IMG/VR virus record: IMGVR_UViG_3300025769_000320
Coordinates: 1 to 37,867 of that record
Reading direction: 5' to 3' (one strand)
DNA: 37,867 nucleotides
DNA from: a virus
Shown here: piece by piece, positions 16,665 to 24,721 of the stretch
Position numbering within the stretch: position 1 is the first letter of the stretch
Layout: each line of letters begins with the position of its first letter
Translations under genes and position numbers: made by a program
Notes under the pieces: generated by a model
Database searches by the model: none
Seen by the model: only the letters and a program-made list of their open reading frames with translations
Told to the model about the DNA's origin: nothing

Positions 16665-17662
16665 CGTGCATATTTCCCTTGGTTCATTAATCCATAAGCA
16701 CCTATACCTGCTTGTGCAAGGCCAAGTAGTTGTGATGAGGTACTTGGAGCGGGGCTCGTGGATGTTGAGTAAGTCTGTTGCAGTGCTGGAACACCTCTAA
16801 AGATATCAGACATAAATCCAATTTGTTGATAAGGTAGAGCTTGTTCTGCGAGTGCGTTGGCTCTTGCTATATCAAGTGCTTTCTGTGACTGACCTTGTTG
16901 TAGACCACCAATACCTAATAATGTGTTGACATCTTGAACACCCATCTGTTGTCCTAGTTGTCCTAAACCAGCAGTTTGAACACCCATCTGTCCAATTTGT
17001 GAACCCAAAGCACCTGTTGTTTGACCAAGTTGACCAGTTAATTGTGCTTGTTTTAAAGCTTGTTGTGCTCCTTGTGATGCAGCTTGTTGTGCTAAGTTTT
17101 GTGCTTGTGCAAAACCTTGTGATCTTAGTTGAGCACCAGTTCTTGCTTGTTGATCCATCACATTTCGAGCAAGTTCTTGTTCTGCAACTGCTTGTCTTGA
17201 ACCACCAAATGCACCTTGCGATACTGCATTCGCTCCAATATTCGTTCTTTGTATATCACCTTGTCTTGCTATATCTCTTTGTGTTGCTGCAATGGTATCC
17301 TCCATAAAAGGATCCATGAATTGTTGATAAGATCTAGGATCAAAATCATAAGTAGCACCAGCAGTTTGTCCTATTGCACTACCAATTGTTCCTAGACCAG
17401 CACCAACTGCACCTATGCCTTGACCCATGGCTTCTGCACCTTTTTGCAGATAAGGTTGAAAACTTCCAATACCACCTAATGCACTTGCTATAGCTTGTTG
17501 TTGTCCTTCAGAAAGATCTGCTAACTGTTGAGCAGAAAAAGGCATTTGTGAGCCATCACCTGTAAGTGCTTTCGCACTTGCAAATATATCAGCCAAATAT
17601 TCTTCTTGAAAAGGTGCTAACCTTACAATTTGTTCTTGTTTGACTTCTTGTGGATCTGCCAT
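16661..17662 (-). CDS. Gln/Ala/Gly-rich internal virion protein, 333 aa
   Basis: A low-complexity helical protein very rich in Gln, Ala and Gly (for example GQGIGAVGAGLGTIGSAIGQ and AQLTGQLGQTTGALGSQIGQ). A more regular central part has FDPRSYQQFMDPFMEDTIAATQ near 110-130, followed by NAVSQGAFGGSRQAVAEQEL. It starts with ATG at 17662 in a TGATG overlap; a GTG one codon earlier is possible. It belongs to the four-gene internal-virion block. A membrane-pore or core role like that of T7 gp14/gp15 is inference. Function is not recognisable by motif. Confidence 0.65.
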   Translation of the reverse strand: MADPQEVKQEQIVRLAPFQEEYLADIFASAKALTGDGSQMPFSAQQLADLSEGQQQAIASALGGIGSFQPYLQKGAEAMGQGIGAVGAGLGTIGSAIGQTAGATYDFDPRSYQQFMDPFMEDTIAATQRDIARQGDIQRTNIGANAVSQGAFGGSRQAVAEQELARNVMDQQARTGAQLRSQGFAQAQNLAQQAASQGAQQALKQAQLTGQLGQTTGALGSQIGQMGVQTAGLGQLGQQMGVQDVNTLLGIGGLQQGQSQKALDIARANALAEQALPYQQIGFMSDIFRGVPALQQTYSTSTSPAPSTSSQLLGLAQAGIGAYGLMNQGKYAR

Positions 17663-18651
17663 CACGCAACCCTTTCTAATTGTGACATCATGTCATACAT
17701 TCTTGCAGCACCGACATCTCTGTCTCCGCCACCTGCACCACGGACAGCCTTTGCTGTTACTACAAATTCTCCGTCTGATAATCTAGCAGGAACTGAATCA
17801 CTGGTTCCTGTACCGGGGCCTGTTACTTCACCACCTACCATAAAATTACGCATTAATTGACTTGGATCACCCACAGAAGCCATAGGCATCATAGGTGCTT
17901 TTGGTGCTAGTCTCTTGTCTAACTCATTTTGAATCTGTCTTATCTCTGCTTCTGTATAACCTGCTTTTCCTGCTCTTGTATTAAATTTTAATTGTCCAGT
18001 GGTCATTTTTTCAGCAAAAGTTCTAGTATCATTTAGATCTGGTAGCTTCATATCTATTTCTGCTATACCACCTTCATTCATTTCTAATTCGCCTCGTCTT
18101 CTTCTGTTGTCTTCAAAATATTGCCTACGCTCATCTGGGTCATCTAAATTATACAGCTTATTACCAATTCGTCCAGTACCTAACCTAGTTCTTCCCACTG
18201 GATCAGGACGCATCTTAAAACCACCTGTTTGTTGTTCTTCACCAAGTCCTCCAGCTAGTCCTAATATTCCACCACCTAATGCTATTTTACCCATGGTGCT
18301 TTCTGGAATTAATTTACTGAAAATAGAATCAGTGCCTGCTGATTTTATAGAAGTAAGTGCATTAGTATCTGCGAACTCTCCTGGGCCGAGTGCTTGTGGT
18401 GATGCAAAAGGCGAACCTTCTGTACTAAAATCAAACTCTCTACCAAAATCTTTACCGCCCATAGCATATGTTGTGACTCCAGTTAGTGCAGCATTTCTTA
18501 ATGCTTCTTCGGCACTTCTACCTGCTGCAAGTGATCCAATACCCGATCCTATTGAGGCACCTAACGGACCACCAAAATACATACCAATAGCACTACCAAT
18601 TAAGGGAGCGGCTTTCTTTAGTGTTTTTGTGATGTTTCTAAATATTCCCAT
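17662..18651 (-). CDS. virion protein with N-terminal glycine-zipper membrane segment
   Basis: A 329-aa protein. Residues about 12-60 form a glycine-zipper hydrophobic segment (LIGSAIGMYFGGPLGASIGS, then GIGSLAAG) that can insert into membranes, as expected for an ejection-pore subunit (T7 gp14-like). A second short hydrophobic stretch lies at about 120-137 (GKIALGGGILGLAGGLGE). Near the C-terminus, ARLSDGEFVVTAKAVRGAGGG is a motif common to phage internal and tape-measure-like proteins. It is coupled by a one-base overlap to the next gene. Confidence is good for a virion role, moderate for pore function. Confidence 0.65.
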   Translation of the reverse strand: MGIFRNITKTLKKAAPLIGSAIGMYFGGPLGASIGSGIGSLAAGRSAEEALRNAALTGVTTYAMGGKDFGREFDFSTEGSPFASPQALGPGEFADTNALTSIKSAGTDSIFSKLIPESTMGKIALGGGILGLAGGLGEEQQTGGFKMRPDPVGRTRLGTGRIGNKLYNLDDPDERRQYFEDNRRRRGELEMNEGGIAEIDMKLPDLNDTRTFAEKMTTGQLKFNTRAGKAGYTEAEIRQIQNELDKRLAPKAPMMPMASVGDPSQLMRNFMVGGEVTGPGTGTSDSVPARLSDGEFVVTAKAVRGAGGGDRDVGAARMYDMMSQLERVA

Positions 18652-18654
18652 TTA

Positions 18655-18951
18655 CTATACCGACACAGTTACAGTTCCAACAGAGCTTGTTCCAGATACC
18701 CCATCAGTACCTGCTATATTTAATAAACTTATCTTAACATTATTTCCTTGTCTGTACAAGGTTCCCACCTCTAAACCCACATCACTTGTAGGCATGGCAG
18801 TAAAAACTAATTTAGTATTTCTACCCTCCCCAGGGTTATCTGATTGTTGTATAAAAAAATCAAGTGCTCTAACCAGGTCTATAATATATTCTTGGTCAAC
18901 ATTACCTATGGGTAATGGAAGTCTTGGAGAAGCAACATTCCTCGAAGACAT
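18655..18951 (-). CDS. small conserved virion-associated protein
   Basis: A 98-aa protein with an N-terminal helix (VDQEYIIDLVRALDFFIQQSDN) and a C-terminal beta segment (TSDVGLEVGTLYRQGNNVKI, ending in small Gly/Ser/Val-rich residues). The start overlaps the end of the nozzle gene by one base. Small proteins with the pattern P-x-S-x-x-GL-x-x-G-x-LY occur next to tail nozzle genes in other marine phages (from memory). Probably a minor tail component; function unproven. Confidence 0.65.
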   Translation of the reverse strand: MSSRNVASPRLPLPIGNVDQEYIIDLVRALDFFIQQSDNPGEGRNTKLVFTAMPTSDVGLEVGTLYRQGNNVKISLLNIAGTDGVSGTSSVGTVTVSV

Positions 18952-20816
18952 TATCTTCTCCCGTCTGGTCTAATATCTACTCTTGGGGTTCCAAGTTTCC
19001 ATGCCACACCTTGTTCCGTTGACTCAAGCTTCATGTTAAAGGATCTTCCTCTAAGCCTTACGTTAACTAAATCTGTGAACTGTTCTACTGGAGTTGTTGC
19101 AGTTCTTGTAGTAGAACCACTAGAAGTGTTTGAGTATGTGCTTCCAGGTCCCTTTCTAGCTTGTAGTGTAAAGTTTGCAGTGGGGTTACCAGTTGTAGAA
19201 GTAGAACCTGCAAACGTAATGTCTGGTATCAATTGTTTTATAAATGTGAATTGATATCCATCACCTATATCTATTTGACTTGATTCTATAGATGCAGTCA
19301 TTGCACTACCATCGTCATCGTTTCCATTCTCATGTTCAAATAAGTATGAAGGACCTGCTGCAACGGGAAACTGACGTATTCCTCTATCATGCCACGCTGT
19401 TCTAGTTAATGTTCCGTAGTACCATGTTTTTTCTAAATAGTTATATATAACATATTTATCATTTTCTTCTGAACTAGCAGACGGATAAAACCACCATATC
19501 TCACCCCATTTTGAGTTAACACCTGCCACTACTTTGTCTTGTTGTTGTGTATTAAAATCTAAGAAAATTTTGTCTCTTACAGTGCAAGGTATCTGTTGAG
19601 TTTGTCCAGCATATAGATAAAAATTATCTTTACCCATCCAAAACACTGCGTCATCTACGGCTACGGCAGCTTTAGGACTTGCGATTGTAATATTTTTAGA
19701 AAGTTCTTGTAATCCAAAAGTGAAAGGTGGACCTATAAATCTCATGCTAAACAGACTTCGATCTGTGTAAACAAGTATTTGTTGTTTTGTTTCTACTGCT
19801 TGTACAAAAGTAGATCCACTACTTAACCTTAAATCACCAGCAGTATTTGTTGCTGTTGGTGTAAAATCTGTTAAAGATTCTTGAGATCCAAAACGAATAA
19901 GCAATGGATCTTGTGTCGTTGTACCAAGTGTATTTGCACCAAAAACAATTATATGTCGATCTAAATCAGACACTAGAACTTGTTTCGCTATGGTAGGAGC
20001 ATCAGAAGCTCCAGATAAAGAGGTTATATTTACTGCTGCACTGCCAGTGCCGTTTGACTCATCCCAATGAAAAATACCACCATCTCTTGGATTTATGAGT
20101 AAGTCTTCACCAAAGTTATCATGAGACCATAATCTTATTTGAGCAGTTGTTCCACTAGCTGCAGCTTCACCCCAACCAAATGTTGATAAATCTGCATTTA
20201 CACCACTCCAACCTCCAGCACCCCATCCATTGCCACCAACGGCAGTGTCAAGACCTACATTGATTTGATAGACACCATCAACACCAGAACCGCCATTACC
20301 ACTATCAGAAGAGTTTGCTGTTACACTAACAACAATTTCATAAGAATTAGCATTAACTATTTTTGTTATTTGATGTTCTGCATTTAGAACATCTGCCGTA
20401 ACAAGACCACCTAGAGTTACTGCACCAGATATGGTTACAAAATCATTGACTACTGCACCATGACTAGAATCTGTTACAGTTATAGTTGATGAACCATTAG
20501 TAGCAGAGAAAGTGATACTGTTCGTAGAGGTTTTACGAACTGGAGTTACATCAAAGAATTTACCACCTTCTTCTATGTAATACTTTAAGTGTGTGCCCAC
20601 ACCCATGTAGTTAGATCCGTCTAATGCGATCCAATTGTGTAAAGCTCTTGCTGTTCCTTGATAGGTGTTGTCAGATTGTTTGACCCAACCACCTATTTTT
20701 TCTGGAAAGCCTGCATAAAACCTAACTTTCTCACAGTCAAAATAACCACCTTCATTAGAATATGAAGTTATTTCTCTGTTTATACCTGGTCTGAATTTTA
20801 AAGATGTAATAGGCAT
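18951..20816 (-). CDS. tail nozzle / tail tubular protein B-like (stabilisation) protein
   Basis: A 621-aa beta-rich protein beginning MPITSLKFRPGINREITSYS, then GYFDCEKVRFYAGFPEKIGGW. This opening is shared by podovirus tail nozzle or DNA-stabilisation proteins (T7 gp12 / P22 gp10-like roles). The body contains propeller-like repeats with WGEIWWFYPSASS and VFWMGKDNFYLYAG. Between about residues 100 and 190 there is a Ser/Thr/Gly-rich insertion (SFSATNGSSTITVTDSSHGA) resembling a surface domain. No clear SD precedes the ATG. It lies immediately downstream of the oxygenase cassette. Confidence 0.75.
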   Translation of the reverse strand: MPITSLKFRPGINREITSYSNEGGYFDCEKVRFYAGFPEKIGGWVKQSDNTYQGTARALHNWIALDGSNYMGVGTHLKYYIEEGGKFFDVTPVRKTSTNSITFSATNGSSTITVTDSSHGAVVNDFVTISGAVTLGGLVTADVLNAEHQITKIVNANSYEIVVSVTANSSDSGNGGSGVDGVYQINVGLDTAVGGNGWGAGGWSGVNADLSTFGWGEAAASGTTAQIRLWSHDNFGEDLLINPRDGGIFHWDESNGTGSAAVNITSLSGASDAPTIAKQVLVSDLDRHIIVFGANTLGTTTQDPLLIRFGSQESLTDFTPTATNTAGDLRLSSGSTFVQAVETKQQILVYTDRSLFSMRFIGPPFTFGLQELSKNITIASPKAAVAVDDAVFWMGKDNFYLYAGQTQQIPCTVRDKIFLDFNTQQQDKVVAGVNSKWGEIWWFYPSASSEENDKYVIYNYLEKTWYYGTLTRTAWHDRGIRQFPVAAGPSYLFEHENGNDDDGSAMTASIESSQIDIGDGYQFTFIKQLIPDITFAGSTSTTGNPTANFTLQARKGPGSTYSNTSSGSTTRTATTPVEQFTDLVNVRLRGRSFNMKLESTEQGVAWKLGTPRVDIRPDGRR

Positions 20817-20914
20817 AGCATCATGATACTACTCTTTTTAAAATATTACAATATTACTTGTATTACCAAAACAAAAGGGCATCGCCAACTCTTGTAGAAA
20901 TGTATTCTTTCATT

Positions 20915-21538
20915 TTATTTTGCGAAGGCATAATACCAACCAGTAGCAATATACTTGGTATTCGATATAGGTGGGTTACCCCTATGGGTATGCGTAAATC
21001 CAGCAGGAAATAATAACATACTACCTTTTTTGGGTTTAACTCTCATACTATGGTACAAAAATTCTGTTTCTCCGCCTTCTTCAACATCGTTTAAGAATAT
21101 ACTCCAAACTAAAAATCTTTCTTTATTTTCTTGACTACCATTTTCGTAATGCCAATCATGAAAGCCACCACTGGGTGTTGTCTCTTGAAATTTAAATTCT
21201 GTAAAATCAATAAAAGAATGTTCTACAGTTGAAATCAAACCCTCTGCCATTGTGTTGGTATATACTTTTAAACCCTCTTTTAAACAATTAGTAAATATGT
21301 CACCAACTTTACCATCAAATTCTATCTTTTCTGCAACTTGTATACCTGTCAAATGTGTTAAATAAAGTGTTCCTGGAATTTGTATGTCTTGCCTACCTTT
21401 TCTGTTGTCTATGGTTGTATATACTTTATAATGTTTTTCTGGATCATTCATTTGTTCGACTATAAAATCACAAATTTGTGTACTGAGCATATTATCTATC
21501 GTCATAACAAAGTTTTTTACATGAACATTTTTATTCAT
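20915..21538 (-). CDS. 2OG-Fe(II) oxygenase-like protein, HxE variant (cassette gene 6)
   Basis: A 207-aa prolyl-4-hydroxylase-fold protein. Metal site: HDWHYEN (His130, Glu132, an H-x-E variant of the usual H-x-D) with distal His183 or His185 in FPAGFTHTHRG. Between them lie SIFLNDVEEGGETEF and VKPKKGSMLLFPAG, the classic jelly-roll strands; Lys195 or a nearby residue may hold 2-oxoglutarate. The WHxEN/HTHRG form is a subfamily seen in marine phages and bacteria (from memory). Last gene of the six-gene cassette; its start overlaps the QueC-like stop (ATGA). Substrate unknown. Confidence 0.85.
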   Translation of the reverse strand: MNKNVHVKNFVMTIDNMLSTQICDFIVEQMNDPEKHYKVYTTIDNRKGRQDIQIPGTLYLTHLTGIQVAEKIEFDGKVGDIFTNCLKEGLKVYTNTMAEGLISTVEHSFIDFTEFKFQETTPSGGFHDWHYENGSQENKERFLVWSIFLNDVEEGGETEFLYHSMRVKPKKGSMLLFPAGFTHTHRGNPPISNTKYIATGWYYAFAK

Positions 21539-22236
21539 AGTGGTATACCTTTATCATCATATATATTCATTTTTCTGAGGTTGTTGCATTTAGGACATTC
21601 ATTACAATGCCATTCAGTTGAAAAGCAAGTTCTAACCATTTTTTTCAAATCTATTTCTAATGTATCCCAAGCCTCTTTTTTATTTTTAAATCTATCTATA
21701 CCTTCACCTTTATATACAGTAGCTGGAGTACAAAGGTCTATATCAGAGTTTTGTAACCTTGAACCCACATCAATATAAAATTGCATTTTTTCCTTTGTGT
21801 AGTCACCAGGAAGACAATGATGACCATAAACTTCTGTATCATTTTCGTGTTTTACGTATTTTTGTCTTAATATTTCATCTGTATAACTATAGTGACCCAT
21901 CCACATACGATCAATGTTATAATTATTGCAAAACATTGCTCCATAAAAAACACACCATTGATTATCTGTGCCAAAATATGTGCTTTCATTTTCTTCATCT
22001 AATGTTGTCATCACAGTAGCTTGTGAATATTCAAAATCACCATACTTTTCTTTCATGTATTGAAGAATATTATTTGCTGCGATGTTTTGTAAACGCACTC
22101 TACCATGCATCCTTTCTGCCCAACCTAATTCTATATACAAAACTCTTACTTTTTTCTTCTCTTGTAAAAAGTGCTTGAGTAATATTGTACTATCTATTCC
22201 ACCAGAAAATAAAAGTAATTCAGTCGCCTCATTCAT
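21535..22236 (-). CDS. QueC-like PP-loop ATPase (cassette gene 5)
   Basis: A 233-aa PP-loop (N-type ATP pyrophosphatase) protein. The loop is LLFSGGIDST (SGGxDS at 11-16). The C-terminal zinc motif is C-x6-C-x2-C-x2-C (Cys204, 211, 214, 217), followed by RKMN, matching QueC, which turns 7-carboxy-7-deazaguanine into preQ0 (C-x8-C-x2-C-x2-C in E. coli). TPATVYKG, then KKEAWDTL, also matches the QueC end. The middle diverges: the usual DYPDCR-like segment is replaced by GTDNQWCVFYGAMFCNN, so the substrate may differ. No QueD, QueE, FolE or DpdA partner is seen. It sits between oxygenase genes with an ATGA overlap downstream and a 4-base gap upstream. Confidence 0.82.
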   Translation of the reverse strand: MNEATELLLFSGGIDSTILLKHFLQEKKKVRVLYIELGWAERMHGRVRLQNIAANNILQYMKEKYGDFEYSQATVMTTLDEENESTYFGTDNQWCVFYGAMFCNNYNIDRMWMGHYSYTDEILRQKYVKHENDTEVYGHHCLPGDYTKEKMQFYIDVGSRLQNSDIDLCTPATVYKGEGIDRFKNKKEAWDTLEIDLKKMVRTCFSTEWHCNECPKCNNLRKMNIYDDKGIPL

Positions 22237-22240
22237 TGAA

Positions 22241-22888
22241 CTACCTACTACGATCTAGAAAAGGATAATTTTCAGACATCATTGTTGGTTGTGGTTTTGG
22301 TCTACTAAATAAATAATTTGGATGGATTCCACGACCAAAGTAATTAAAGTTTATTGTCATTCTATAGGGTACATTTGTGGGTGATGAACTTGAATGAGGA
22401 GTAGCAGAATTAAATATTAATATCCTATTTCCTTTTGATTCTATTTCTGTTCCATCTGCTAAATAAGTAGGTGCATTGCAATCAGAAACAAAAAACAAAG
22501 CACCAACATTATACATATCATAATCAATATGTGGTGCATGAATATAATGTTCTTTTGCACCTATGTAGAAATTACATTTAACTCTCATTAAAGCATCGAT
22601 GTATAGTTTAGAAGTTATGTTTGTGAAAGGCTCTATATCAGTTTCAGAAGTCCATTGCTCTCTTGCAGGTCTATTATTGCTGAATATAGAATTAACCATG
22701 TAGAAATCATCGTTAGATACATCATTGTAATTTATTTGTGGAGCAATATGCCAACCCATGTTAGATTCCATGTGTTCTTTTAGAGAACCAAATTCATGAT
22801 AAGGCAAAAAATCATCATAAACAGCATAAAAAAAATCACCATAAGACTTTTCTTTTTTGCACATTTCTAAAAATTGTTTTTTATTCAT
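22241..22888 (-). CDS. 2OG-Fe(II) oxygenase-like protein (cassette gene 4)
   Basis: A 215-aa protein with a double-stranded beta-helix signature. HAPHIDYD gives His120 and Asp122. About 43 residues later SATPHSSSSP gives distal His165, and PYRMTINFNYF gives Arg176 for 2-oxoglutarate binding. The intervening strands are VGALFFVSDCNAP and GNRILIFNS. The N-terminal half (AVYDDFLPYHEF) is helical, as in other phage members. It is four bases from the QueC-like start and six bases after the preceding oxygenase. All catalytic residues are present, so it is probably active. Substrate unknown. Confidence 0.8.
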   Translation of the reverse strand: MNKKQFLEMCKKEKSYGDFFYAVYDDFLPYHEFGSLKEHMESNMGWHIAPQINYNDVSNDDFYMVNSIFSNNRPAREQWTSETDIEPFTNITSKLYIDALMRVKCNFYIGAKEHYIHAPHIDYDMYNVGALFFVSDCNAPTYLADGTEIESKGNRILIFNSATPHSSSSPTNVPYRMTINFNYFGRGIHPNYLFSRPKPQPTMMSENYPFLDRSR

Positions 22889-22894
22889 TTATAC

Positions 22895-23458
22895 TTACCT
22901 AAAATTATATCCACGCACCCAACATACTAAACTATATCTTGTACCTTTAGTCACTGGAACAACCCCATGCCTCATGTAAGATGGGAAAAATATAGCTGTT
23001 CCTTGACTTAAAGAGTCTTCGACAATAAATTTCTCTTTATCATCTGGGAACTCAAACGTGCCACCTTCATAATATTCTGGTGCCGTTAATTGAATAGAAA
23101 CAGAAAGTTTTCTTACTAGTTCATTTGGTGAAATATTGTCATAAACACCATCTTCGTGTGGTTCATAAAAACCTTGATTTTTTTCATCATACTTTGTTAT
23201 TTGAAAATGTTCAGGTTCTAATAATTCAAAATTGTAAAATTCATTGTTAACTTTATTTATTAACTGAAGTATAGGAGTATATATATCTAAATACTTTATA
23301 CTCCCAACAAGAAAATTTGTTTCACTTTTTCTTACAGTAGGTTGGTTTCGACCTCCATCAGTTAGTGCTGATGTAAATCCTGGTTTAGCTACTTCTATTA
23401 TCTTATTACATAAATCTGAAGAAATAGCATTTTTAGCTATAATAATATTTCTTTTCAT
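22895..23458 (-). CDS. prolyl 4-hydroxylase-like 2OG-Fe(II) oxygenase (cassette gene 3)
   Basis: A 187-aa protein and the most canonical member of the set. FYEPHEDG supplies His101 and Asp103. YYEGGTFEFPDD is the conserved GG-x-x-x-F strand. GTAIFFPSYMRHGVVPVTKG supplies distal His164, and TRYSLVCWVRG supplies Arg174. This is the P4Hc domain order seen in phage PKHD-type hydroxylases. Its start ATG overlaps the stop of the DUF6445-like gene (ATGA). Typical reactions are hydroxylation of Pro, Lys or Arg in proteins; the actual target is unknown. Confidence 0.9.
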   Translation of the reverse strand: MKRNIIIAKNAISSDLCNKIIEVAKPGFTSALTDGGRNQPTVRKSETNFLVGSIKYLDIYTPILQLINKVNNEFYNFELLEPEHFQITKYDEKNQGFYEPHEDGVYDNISPNELVRKLSVSIQLTAPEYYEGGTFEFPDDKEKFIVEDSLSQGTAIFFPSYMRHGVVPVTKGTRYSLVCWVRGYNFR

Positions 23459-24132
23459 GTTCTTCTCATTTCGGGTACTGGGTAATACGGAGCATTTATG
23501 TCAAAAAAACTAATAAATGTAAGTCTTTCCTCTTCTGGTTTTAGATTGTAAATTGCTCCATGTAAATTTGAACCATCAAAACCTATTAATTTGTTGTAAG
23601 ATGAATTAAATAAACAATCTAATTTAAACTGATTTAAATGATTGTTAAGATATTTATAATAATCTTCCATGTTTAAATCAGGGCTTTTGCTATAATATAA
23701 ACTTTTTAACGTAGGATCGATTGCAGCAAAGTTGAAACCACTTTTTTGAGAATATAGAGCGGTTCCACAAAAATCGTTTTCTGAAAGATATATTATAGCT
23801 GTAAATTTTGTCTCATGATCACCATGTATCCACCCTTTTCCTAGGTGTTCTTTATTTAAAACATGAGCTTCTACATCTTCATATCTTATTTTTTGAAAAG
23901 AAGAAGTTGCTTGATATGTCAAAGTTTGAAATTGATTAAAATCAGGATATAAAAGTCTTAAAATTTTGCAATTAATTTTTTGAACAAGATCAACACTATG
24001 ATCATCTTTTGCCTCTGCTCTTAGTCCTGGATAATTTCCAAGTGGTTTTTCATATGTTAATGATTCAGCAAATTGTTTAATATAATTAGGTTTTTCAAAA
24101 AAATTGTTCACTTGTAAACTTGGGTAATTCAT
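23455..24132 (-). CDS. DUF6445-like, 2OG-oxygenase-fold protein (cassette gene 2)
   Basis: A 225-aa protein. GNYPGLRAEA near residue 32-41 and WIHGDHETKFTAIIYLSEN (His103, Asp105) match a family I recall as DUF6445, which belongs to the oxygenase-like jelly-roll group. CGTALYS follows, then GFDGSNLHGAIYN with distal His191 and RLTFISFF with Arg203. The full H-x-D...H...R set is therefore present. Local base composition is very low in GC: two sampled 60-base lines, at 23581 and 23641, are about 18% and 22% G+C. It overlaps both neighbours by ATGA. Confidence 0.75.
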   Translation of the reverse strand: MNYPSLQVNNFFEKPNYIKQFAESLTYEKPLGNYPGLRAEAKDDHSVDLVQKINCKILRLLYPDFNQFQTLTYQATSSFQKIRYEDVEAHVLNKEHLGKGWIHGDHETKFTAIIYLSENDFCGTALYSQKSGFNFAAIDPTLKSLYYSKSPDLNMEDYYKYLNNHLNQFKLDCLFNSSYNKLIGFDGSNLHGAIYNLKPEEERLTFISFFDINAPYYPVPEMRRT

Positions 24133-24668
24133 TCTGATACCATCATATTTTCATATAAATTTGGTCTTTTATCGTATTGAAATTCTGGATAAAACTGACC
24201 ATCTTTTTCTATGTAATGTAAAAAAACTTGCCTATGCCAATCGTATTGTAACTCATGTCTCCAGTGCTCTTGTTCACATCCTTTGTAAATCACACCTTCT
24301 CCAATATTTAATTTAAAAACATTATCATCTACATTTATTGTCCACATATCTTCTTTATGTGATGCGTCTATACATAAAGTCACACTTACTTCACAAGAGG
24401 GTCTGTCTGTATGTGGAGGACAATCTTGTGTTTTAAAGTAAGTTCTCCAAAAAGAATAAGTTGGAATCAATTCTTTACCATACGCTTCTTCTACTTTTGG
24501 TTTAATAAAGTGTAGCAAATTTTCAAAAACTGGATCAGCATAAACACTTTTTGTTCCAGTAAACATTTGTTGTGAAGAGGGATTAATTAATTTTTCAATA
24601 TATGCCATATGATCAGACAAACACTTTGCATGATCTTTTTCTAAAAGTTTGATTTTTGTATTAATCAT
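24129..24668 (-). CDS. 2OG-Fe(II) oxygenase-fold protein, first gene of the cassette
   Basis: A 179-aa protein. CPPHTDRPSCEVSVTLCID gives His86 and Asp88 in the H-x-D position, followed by a jelly-roll strand. GEGVIYKGCEQEHWRHE gives candidate distal His135 or His138, and HRQVFLHYI gives Arg146. FWRTYFKT before the motif is a strand-helix typical of these folds. This is the most divergent member, so fold is likely but activity less sure. A sigma70-like promoter lies 22-50 bases before the ATG, with AAGG about ten bases upstream, making it the first gene of the operon. Confidence 0.72.
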   Translation of the reverse strand: MINTKIKLLEKDHAKCLSDHMAYIEKLINPSSQQMFTGTKSVYADPVFENLLHFIKPKVEEAYGKELIPTYSFWRTYFKTQDCPPHTDRPSCEVSVTLCIDASHKEDMWTINVDDNVFKLNIGEGVIYKGCEQEHWRHELQYDWHRQVFLHYIEKDGQFYPEFQYDKRPNLYENMMVSE

Positions 24669-24689
24669 ATTCTTGCTACCTTATAAAAG

Positions 24690-24718
24690 AATTTATAAGA
24701 AATGAAGATATATGTCAA
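24690..24718 (-). promoter_or_regulatory. sigma70-like promoter of the oxygenase/QueC-like cassette
   Basis: In the 53-base gap between the 126-aa gene and the cassette, the minus strand has a perfect TTGACA at 24713-24718. TATAAATT lies at 24690-24697. Read as TAAATT the spacer is 17 bases; read as TATAAA it is 15. Transcription would start about 10-15 bases before the first ATG (24668). Confidence 0.6.
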
Positions 24719-24721
24719 ATG

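Noticed and set aside
17999-18973. Long plus-strand open frame (324 aa)
   Set aside because: It is the mirror of the 329-aa and 98-aa minus-strand genes; its product is Ser/Pro/Leu-rich with no domain and no SD.
20817-20914. Possible promoter or terminator in the 98-base gap before the nozzle gene
   Set aside because: Only a 3-bp GC hairpin with a T-rich tail, an AT-only inverted repeat and TTGGTA-15-TAATAT were found; too weak to list.
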